Shown piece by piece: positions 1-3,835 of a stretch of DNA of 5,212 nt (its first letter is position 1; each line of letters starts with the position of its first letter). The stretch covers positions 1 to 5,212 of the forward strand of contig JASHUO010000447.1 of NCBI GenBank assembly GCA_030039975.1, in the 5' to 3' direction. The translations under genes were made by a program, and so were the position numbers. The notes under the pieces were generated by a model, which was not told where the DNA came from, searched no databases, and saw only the letters and a list, made by a program, of their open reading frames with translations. Origin of the DNA: Alphaproteobacteria bacterium. GTDB lineage: Bacteria > Pseudomonadota > Alphaproteobacteria > ATCC43930 > CGMCC-115725.

Positions 1-988
1 CCACTTGCGACGCCTGACGTGTCTGCGAATAGATGTTCCCGCCCTCATAGACGGGAACGGTCACGCGCGCGACGACGGAGCTGGTGGTGACGTCTTGGCC
101 GACGGCCAAGGTCTCGTTGCTCTGGTTCAGATCGCCGACGAGGGCAATCTGCGGCAGGAGCTGACCGCGCGTCGCGTCGACCGCGTCGCGCGCCGCATCC
201 TCGGTGAAGATGCCGGCGATCACCGTCGGGTTCTTGAAGGCGGCGAGGTTCAGCGCCTCGTCGCGATTGGCGGGCAGCACCGGGGTGAGGGTCGGCTGCG
301 CCAACCGTCCCGGCGGCACATGGCCGACGGCGCGGGCGTAATTGGCGCGGCTCACCTGCAGATTGCCTTCGGCCTGCTGGCGCGAGGCAGTGGCGCCGGC
401 AAGCCGGGCCTCGGCTTGCGCCACATCGGTGAGCGTCACGGCGCCGACCCGGAACTGGTCGTTGGTTGCTTCGAGCTGGCGGCGCAACACCTGCTCGTTG
501 TTGATGCTGAGATCGAGTGTCGCCTGGTCGCGGACGACATCGAGATAGGCCTGCGTCACGCTCAGGAACACCGACTCCTCGGTGGCGATATTGCGCGCCC
601 GCTCGGCCTCGATGTTCTTCTCCGCCTCGGCCGTCAGGGCGACGGTGCGGCCGCCACTGTAGAGCGGCTGGTTGATATTGAGGTCAACGATCTTCGGCAC
701 CGTCTTGCTATTGGGCGCGATGGGCGTCGTCGGCGAGTTGTCGAGGTGCTGCGCGCCAATCGAGCCGGTAAAGGTCACCGTCGGCCGCCAGCCGGAGAGC
801 GCTTGCGGCACGCCTTCATCGGTGGCGCGGAGATTGGCGCGCTCGGCGAGGATCTGCGGGTTGCTGGTGTAGGCATCGACCAGCGCGTCAGTCAGGGTCT
901 CGCCGCTCGCTCTGCCGGTCCAGGCCAGCACGAGCACGCTGACGGCGCTGACTGCGAAGAATTCAAGGCGCATCGGCTGTCTCGGCAC
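1..988 (-). CDS. TolC-family outer-membrane channel, partial (C-terminus beyond left edge)
   Basis: This is an outer-membrane channel of the TolC / type I secretion family, which links an inner-membrane transporter and adaptor to the outside. About 324 codons are visible from the ATG at 973; the family is usually 430-480 residues, so roughly the last quarter is off the window. The translation opens with a signal peptide (MRLEFF, then a hydrophobic stretch ending near RASG) and a mature start ETLTDALVDAY. Both internal-repeat signatures are present: QPLYSGGR near residues 102-109 and VPVYEGGNIYSQ near 306-317. The start is ambiguous. An in-frame GTG at 988 has a good Shine-Dalgarno (GGAAAGGA, 999-1006) about 10 bases upstream, whereas ATG 973 does not; an in-frame stop lies just above. 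The gene is divergent from the LTxxQ gene. Family assignment is firm, but the exported substrate is unknown. Confidence 0.93.
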   Translation of the reverse strand, partial: MPRQPMRLEFFAVSAVSVLVLAWTGRASGETLTDALVDAYTSNPQILAERANLRATDEGVPQALSGWRPTVTFTGSIGAQHLDNSPTTPIAPNSKTVPKIVDLNINQPLYSGGRTVALTAEAEKNIEAERARNIATEESVFLSVTQAYLDVVRDQATLDLSINNEQVLRRQLEATNDQFRVGAVTLTDVAQAEARLAGATASRQQAEGNLQVSRANYARAVGHVPPGRLAQPTLTPVLPANRDEALNLAAFKNPTVIAGIFTEDAARDAVDATRGQLLPQIALVGDLNQSNETLAVGQDVTTSSVVARVTVPVYEGGNIYSQTRQASQV

Positions 989-1119
989 ATGCTACGCGTC
1001 CTTTCCGCCCGCCATCCCCGCCAGAGAGCAGAAGGTCTAACTGGCTGCGTCCCCGGGGGATGCTCGGCGGGGTTATCTCGTATGAACCCGTAGGTCGCGT
1101 CTGTACGTGGGGGATCCCG
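989..1119. promoter_or_regulatory. Divergent intergenic region between the TolC-family and LTxxQ genes
   Basis: These 131 bases separate two divergently transcribed genes and must hold both promoters. I could not place convincing -35/-10 boxes on either strand. There is a perfect CCCCGGGG palindrome at 1051-1058 and a weak dyad GGGTT/AACCC (1070-1074 and 1085-1089, 10-base spacer) that could be an operator. The plus-strand gene has a clear Shine-Dalgarno, GGGGGA at 1109-1114. The regulatory role is inferred from gene orientation, not from a recognised motif. Confidence 0.4.
999..1006 (-). promoter_or_regulatory. Ribosome binding site favouring a GTG start for the TolC-family gene
   Basis: On the minus strand the purine run GGAAAGGA sits 10 bases before an in-frame GTG (988-986) and 25 bases before the in-frame ATG (973). 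The spacing supports GTG 988 as the true start, adding five residues (MPRQP) before the signal peptide. An ATG at 990 is also well spaced but is out of frame. Confidence 0.5.
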
Positions 1120-1614
1120 ATGAGGCTCGGCGTCACTGTCATTTTGGTTGCGATGGTCGTTGCCGCGAGTGGCCATATCGCTCTTGCCCAGCAGCCGCCT
1201 TCGGAGAGCGCGAAGCCCGAGGTTGAGCACCATCGCGGCTGGGCGAGCCGCCACGACGATTGCTCGGAGCGGGTCGCCCGACTCGCAGGCCGGCTCGCCT
1301 ATCTCGAGGTGAAGCTCGATCTCACAGGCGACCAGCACACGCTCTGGGATAAGTGGCACGACGCCGCAATGGACGGTGCGATGAAGGTGCGGACGGCATG
1401 CGCGGAGGCGCCGGGGCCCACGGCTGTCGATCGGGCGGCGCACCTGCAGAAGGTTTTGGCCACTATGGCAAGCGGCATGGAGGCGGCCCAGCCTGCACTG
1501 ACGGCGCTCTATCAGTCGCTCAACGACGATCAGCGGCGGGTCCTCGATTGGGGTCTCATGCCTCGGCACCATCACCACGGCTGGGATCGCCACGAGAGGC
1601 ATGACCATTTCTAA
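1120..1614 (+). CDS. LTxxQ-motif (Spy/CpxP-like) periplasmic protein with His-rich C-terminus
   Basis: This is a predicted periplasmic protein of 164 residues resembling the Spy/CpxP LTxxQ family, small helical proteins that act as ATP-independent chaperones or envelope-stress and metal sensors. Residues 1-23 form a signal peptide (MRLGVTVILV... with cleavage after ALA before QQPP). The mature chain is helical and carries LTGDQ at 68-72 and a second, degenerate copy LNDDQ at 134-138, the usual two-motif arrangement. Cys48 and Cys94 could form a disulfide. The C-terminus is strikingly His-rich (four consecutive His at 150-153, then 158, 161, 163), and there are further His at 37-38 and 45, suggesting metal binding. 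The ATG at 1120 is chosen because GGGGGA lies five bases upstream and the signal peptide starts there; an ATG at 1060 would bury it. The family call is good; the chaperone or metal role is inference. Confidence 0.82.
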   Translation: MRLGVTVILVAMVVAASGHIALAQQPPSESAKPEVEHHRGWASRHDDCSERVARLAGRLAYLEVKLDLTGDQHTLWDKWHDAAMDGAMKVRTACAEAPGPTAVDRAAHLQKVLATMASGMEAAQPALTALYQSLNDDQRRVLDWGLMPRHHHHGWDRHERHDHF

Positions 1615-1654
1615 AGCTGTAGCGTCGTTTCCGCTCGATCGCCAAACGTCGGCC

Positions 1655-1670
1655 AATGCGGAACCGCATT
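1655..1670. other. Short hairpin-forming inverted repeat downstream of the LTxxQ gene
   Basis: AATGCGG and CCGCATT are perfect 7-base arms around a two-base centre, giving a 6-bp stem with a GAAC loop in RNA. It lies 41 bases after the LTxxQ stop codon. It lacks the run of T expected of an intrinsic terminator (only TTTG follows), so it may be an mRNA-stabilising or attenuating hairpin, or a protein-binding dyad. Confidence 0.35.
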
Positions 1671-1671
1671 T

Positions 1672-1694
1672 GAACTGCGCAATCCGAACTGCGC
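1672..1694. repeat. Direct repeat GAACTGCGC x2, 14-bp period
   Basis: The 9-mer GAACTGCGC occurs at 1672-1680 and 1686-1694, separated by AATCC. A related GAACCGC lies at 1661-1667 inside the adjacent hairpin. The repeats sit 30-52 bases before the ATG of the 36-residue membrane peptide, in the only sizeable gap within the plus-strand cluster. They could be tandem operator half-sites or chance in GC-rich DNA. Confidence 0.4.
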
Positions 1695-1723
1695 GGCGGG
1701 GTGGCCTTTATCGGGGACGACCT

Positions 1724-1834
1724 ATGGATACATGGGCTTGGTTCTGGGTCGGTGCCGCGTTTGTCATCGGCGCGGCTGTTAGCTCAATTGCGACCGTGGT
1801 TGTACTGGCCGAGACGACAGGCTGCGCCGCCTGA
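1724..1834 (+). CDS. Small single-span membrane protein (36 aa), unknown function
   Basis: I do not recognise this gene. The 36-residue product is almost entirely one transmembrane helix (about residues 4-29, rich in Trp, Val, Ala and Ile: MDTWAWFWVG at the start), followed by the short tail ETTGCAA. GGGGA at 1713-1717 lies six bases before the ATG, and the gene ends 33 bases before the next start, so it fits a compact transcription unit with the lipoprotein gene. The same frame is open upstream to 1601, but that stretch overlaps the LTxxQ gene, reads as low-quality protein and covers the hairpin and repeats, so the short form is preferred. Small single-span proteins of this kind often act as subunits or regulators of larger membrane complexes; no partner can be named here. 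Translation is plausible but unproven. Confidence 0.5.
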   Translation: MDTWAWFWVGAAFVIGAAVSSIATVVVLAETTGCAA

Positions 1835-1867
1835 GGCGGAACAGCGCACAACCCCCGAGGGCAAACC

Positions 1868-2119
1868 ATGCAGAAGACGGCAGCGTATCTTTGCCTGACG
1901 TTCGCCGCGCCGAGCCTGAGCGCATGCGGCACCAACCCCTTCGAGCGGGCTATCACCGGCGCAGGCGTCGGCGCGGCGGCTGGCGCGACAGTGGGCGCCT
2001 TCGTCCTGCCATGGGGGCCCGCAATCGGCGCTGTCGTCGGCGCCGGCGTGGGCGGCACGGTCGGGGCAGTGACGACCGCAAAACAGATCAATCTGCACCC
2101 GCCCACTCCGCAGTTCTGA
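1868..2119 (+). CDS. Small lipoprotein with two glycine-zipper segments
   Basis: This is a predicted lipoprotein of 83 residues. A short signal sequence ends in the lipobox LSAC, with Cys20 as the lipidation site, so the mature protein is about 64 residues and envelope-anchored. The mature part is two glycine-zipper blocks: G31-G35-G39-G43, then G50-G54-G58-G62-G66, each with exact GxxxG spacing, split by a short FVLPW turn. Such zippers pack helices tightly in membranes and occur in small envelope lipoproteins of the Rickettsia 17-kDa antigen/SlyB type and in osmotically regulated proteins. The C-terminal tail (KQINLHPPTPQF) is polar. GAGGG at 1857-1861 precedes the ATG by six bases. The gene follows the 36-residue peptide gene by 33 bases and its stop is one base before the first possible start of the next gene. 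No specific function is assigned. Confidence 0.8.
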   Translation: MQKTAAYLCLTFAAPSLSACGTNPFERAITGAGVGAAAGATVGAFVLPWGPAIGAVVGAGVGGTVGAVTTAKQINLHPPTPQF

Positions 2120-2120
2120 T

Positions 2121-2492
2121 ATGGGGATGCGCGCGATGGACGAGAACGCAGAGCCCGAAGCCCTGGCGCCAGCGTCACCACCGCAGCCGTTGCCTCGCCC
2201 GCCCGGCCCTCCCAGCGCGTTCGCGGCGCGGCGGGCCGAGATCGACGCGGCGGTGGCGGCCGACGCAAAGGCCGCTGCCTTGGAGCGCGCGGCGAAGGCC
2301 GAACGCCTCGTGCGACAGGCGGAAGGCGCCTCGCCGCGCGCGACCCTCGGCGCGGCCGTTGCCATCGCTCTGTTGCTTGTCGTGAGCCTATGGATCGTCA
2401 ACAAGCTCCGCGCGGAAGGTCAGATAGAAGATTGCCTCCTCGCCCACCGCACCAATTGCGGCCAGGTCTTCATCGACCGCACGGCCCGATGA
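2121..2492 (+). CDS. Single-span membrane protein with Pro-rich N-terminus and two-Cys C-tail, unknown function
   Basis: I do not recognise a named family. The 123-residue product has three parts: a Pro-rich stretch (about 18-31), an Ala/Glu/Arg-rich probable helix or coiled coil (33-68), and one transmembrane segment (about 75-94, ATLGAAVAIALLLVVSLWIV). A short tail follows with two cysteines eight residues apart (Cys105, Cys113: EDCLLAHRTNCGQ). No signal peptide is seen, so the helical domain is probably cytoplasmic and the Cys tail periplasmic, where a disulfide could form. The start is uncertain: ATG 2121 lies one base after the lipoprotein stop, but TGGGGA at 2122-2127 is well placed to serve the in-frame ATG at 2136 (product 118 residues). 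The tight spacing indicates co-transcription and probably translational coupling with the lipoprotein gene. Confidence 0.7.
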   Translation: MGMRAMDENAEPEALAPASPPQPLPRPPGPPSAFAARRAEIDAAVAADAKAAALERAAKAERLVRQAEGASPRATLGAAVAIALLLVVSLWIVNKLRAEGQIEDCLLAHRTNCGQVFIDRTAR

Positions 2493-2568
2493 CGACACCC
2501 GCATCTCGCGGTCGCTGTTCGAGTTCTCCATGCGCGAACTCGGCTTCCCTGAAGAGGACAAGCGATGG
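2488..2568 (+). pseudogene. Possible coding remnant (DDDTRISRSLFEFSMRELGF...)
   Basis: Immediately after the two-Cys membrane protein, the frame beginning at 2488 reads as plausible protein (DDDTRISRSLFEFSMRELGF, then PEEDKRW), and most of its codons end in G or C like the neighbouring genes. No ATG, GTG or TTG precedes this stretch in frame; the upstream stop is at 2425-2427, and the sequence loses protein character after about 2568. An ATG at 2489 overlaps the previous stop (ATGA), as in coupled genes, but is in a different frame and gives only 37 residues. The most economical reading is a gene start broken by a small frameshift, or an internal scrap of a lost gene. No family is recognised. 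Confidence 0.3.
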
Positions 2569-2641
2569 AGATGCTGGAACCTGGGCGGCTCAAGGGAGGT
2601 AGGCCCCACCGCTTCATATCGACTTGGCCAAACATCCGCGT

Positions 2642-3541
2642 TCACGAGAGTAAAGGTGTCTTACGAACAAAGTCGACAAATGTCTTGAGTGGAGTGCACA
2701 TCTGTCGCCGGCTGGGGTAATAGATGTGCCAACCGGAGAAGTGCGGCGACCAGTCTTCCAGAACACGGGTAAGACGTCCTTCTCGGAGAAAAGCGGCCAC
2801 GTAGGTTTCCAGCAAAAAGCCAATTCCGACGCCGCCAAGGGCGCCGCGCAGCAAGAGGTCGACATTGTTGACAATGAGTGAGCCGTCCACCGAGAGCAGC
2901 AATTTTTTCCCGCCCTTCTCGAACTCCCAAGCCGAGATCGTGCCGTCCGGCAAGCGAAACCGTATGCAATTGTGCGCTCGCAGATCCTGCGGCACTTTTG
3001 GCGGCGGATGCTTCGCGAGATAGTCGGGCGATGCGGCGGCTACGAAGCGAGACGCGCGGCTGACGCGCACTGCGATCATGTCTCGTTCAATCCGCCGATC
3101 TCGGCGGATGCCGGCATCAAAGCGCCGCCCGACAATATCCGCTGAGCCGCCTTCGACGGTGATTTCGAGTTTGACGTCTGGATAAGCTGCGGCGAAGCCG
3201 CCTAGGATTGGAGCTATCACCATCGCCGAAGCAAGATTTGATACGTTGAGGCGCAGAGTGCCGGCTGGCGCGTCTCGGAAGGCATTCACGCTTTCGCTCG
3301 CGTCCCTGAGCTGGTTGAGCGCCGGACGTACTTGAGCCAGCAGAGTCTCCCCGGCTTCCGTCAGCGCGACGCTGCGGGTCGTCCGATTGAAGAGACGGAC
3401 GCCAAAGCGCTCCTCAAGCGTGCGCACCATCTTACTGAGGGTCGATGTAGAGATGCCGAGAACGCGCGCCGCCCTAACAAAGCTGCCATGATCCGCGATC
3501 GCAACAAAGGCTGCCAGTTCGGCGAATTCTGACCCTTGCAT
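2642..3541 (-). CDS. LysR-type transcriptional regulator (CrgA-like)
   Basis: This is a DNA-binding regulator of the LysR family, full length at 299 residues. The N-terminal winged helix-turn-helix spans about residues 1-60: FVAIADHGSF, then recognition-helix region VLGISTSTLSKMVRTLEERF and FNRTTRSVALTEAG. A linker helix follows to about 90, and then the periplasmic-binding-protein-like effector domain (about 92-299) with FDAGIR, RFVAAASPDYL and the C-terminal HIYYPSRRQM typical of the CrgA-like subgroup. The ATG at 3541 is preferred (GGGGG about 5 bases upstream on the minus strand); a TTG at 3577 would extend it by 12 residues but would overlap the dyad at 3577-3590. LysR regulators usually sit divergent from their targets; this one instead follows an efflux-channel gene on the same strand and converges on the plus-strand cluster. 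Target and ligand are unknown. Confidence 0.93.
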   Translation of the reverse strand: MQGSEFAELAAFVAIADHGSFVRAARVLGISTSTLSKMVRTLEERFGVRLFNRTTRSVALTEAGETLLAQVRPALNQLRDASESVNAFRDAPAGTLRLNVSNLASAMVIAPILGGFAAAYPDVKLEITVEGGSADIVGRRFDAGIRRDRRIERDMIAVRVSRASRFVAAASPDYLAKHPPPKVPQDLRAHNCIRFRLPDGTISAWEFEKGGKKLLLSVDGSLIVNNVDLLLRGALGGVGIGFLLETYVAAFLREGRLTRVLEDWSPHFSGWHIYYPSRRQMCTPLKTFVDFVRKTPLLS

Positions 3542-3550
3542 TCTGGCCCC

Positions 3551-3566
3551 CACGGATCCACGGATC
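3551..3566. repeat. Tandem 8-bp repeat CACGGATC x2
   Basis: Two head-to-tail copies of CACGGATC occupy 3551-3558 and 3559-3566, ten bases upstream of the LysR ATG. They probably lie in the mRNA leader. A role in regulation is possible, but a chance tandem duplication is as likely. Confidence 0.4.
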
Positions 3567-3576
3567 GCGGCGCGCA

Positions 3577-3590
3577 ATATCGTTCGATAT
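3577..3590. promoter_or_regulatory. Dyad upstream of the LysR gene, candidate autoregulatory operator
   Basis: ATATCG-TT-CGATAT is a perfect 6-bp inverted repeat with a two-base centre, AT-rich in a GC-rich setting, centred about 43 bp before the LysR ATG. LysR proteins commonly bind interrupted dyads near their own promoter, classically T-N11-A. Here the outer T-to-A spacing is N10, so it is near but not an exact match. The position and symmetry make it the best operator candidate in the window; binding is inferred. Confidence 0.45.
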
Positions 3591-3632
3591 CACCTACTAT
3601 TCGCCGCTGCGGGAAAAGACGGCGTGTCGCCA

Positions 3633-3835
3633 TCAACGGGCCGTCAGCAGGCTCCCGCAGGCTTCCCAGCCCCCGCCGAGCGCTTGAAAGAGGCCGACGA
3701 TCGCTTGCAGGCGACCGAGTCTGCCTTGGGTGACGTGTCTTCTGCCAGGAACAGCGCGTTTTCGGTGTTGAGGACCGTGAGAAGGTTTGCCGTTCCGTCG
3801 CGGTACTGGACTTCGGCGATCTCCTGATCAGTGGT
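3633..3835 (-). pseudogene. 3' remnant of a second NodT/OprM-type efflux channel gene, frameshifted
   Basis: This segment repeats the C-terminal signature of the upstream channel gene. EVQYRDGTANLLTVLNTENA and LFLAED here correspond to LAQYRGGTVTLLNVLTAENA and LFPAET in the main gene (4050 to about 3970). After ...AEDT the homology jumps frame: the alternate frame reads TQGRLGRLQAIVGLFQALGG then GWEACGSLLTAR and stops at 3633-3635, matching the usual LFQALGGGW end of this family. The shift is explained by one missing base near 3733/3734. Over the last 40 bases of the conserved end, the two copies agree at roughly three quarters of positions by hand alignment, so this is a diverged paralogue rather than a recent duplication. 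Nothing of its first ~85% is present. A sequencing error could account for the frameshift, but not for the missing body. Confidence 0.8.

Noticed and set aside
1070..1089. GGGTT/AACCC dyad in the divergent intergenic region as an operator
   Set aside because: Arms are only five bases in GC-rich DNA and the inner bases do not pair in register; too weak to list as its own feature.
5..1093. Long plus-strand open frame of 362 codons
   Set aside because: It is the antisense of the TolC-family gene; the minus-strand translation has a signal peptide and both family signatures, while the plus frame is Arg/Gly/Ala-rich with no recognisable domain.
892..1656. Minus-strand open frame of 254 codons crossing the divergent intergenic region
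   Set aside because: It overlaps the LTxxQ gene antisense and the start of the TolC-family gene in a different frame; no domain or signal is visible.
1708..2404. Antisense open frames across the small-gene cluster
   Set aside because: They are complements of the lipoprotein and membrane-protein genes, which have signal, lipobox and transmembrane features on the plus strand.
2493..2641. Intrinsic terminator between the convergent small-gene cluster and the LysR gene
   Set aside because: I looked for a GC stem followed by a T run on either strand and found none convincing.
3542..3577. TTG start giving the LysR protein 12 extra residues
   Set aside because: The ATG at 3541 has a purine-rich site upstream and gives the family's normal N-terminus; the extension would overlap the candidate operator.
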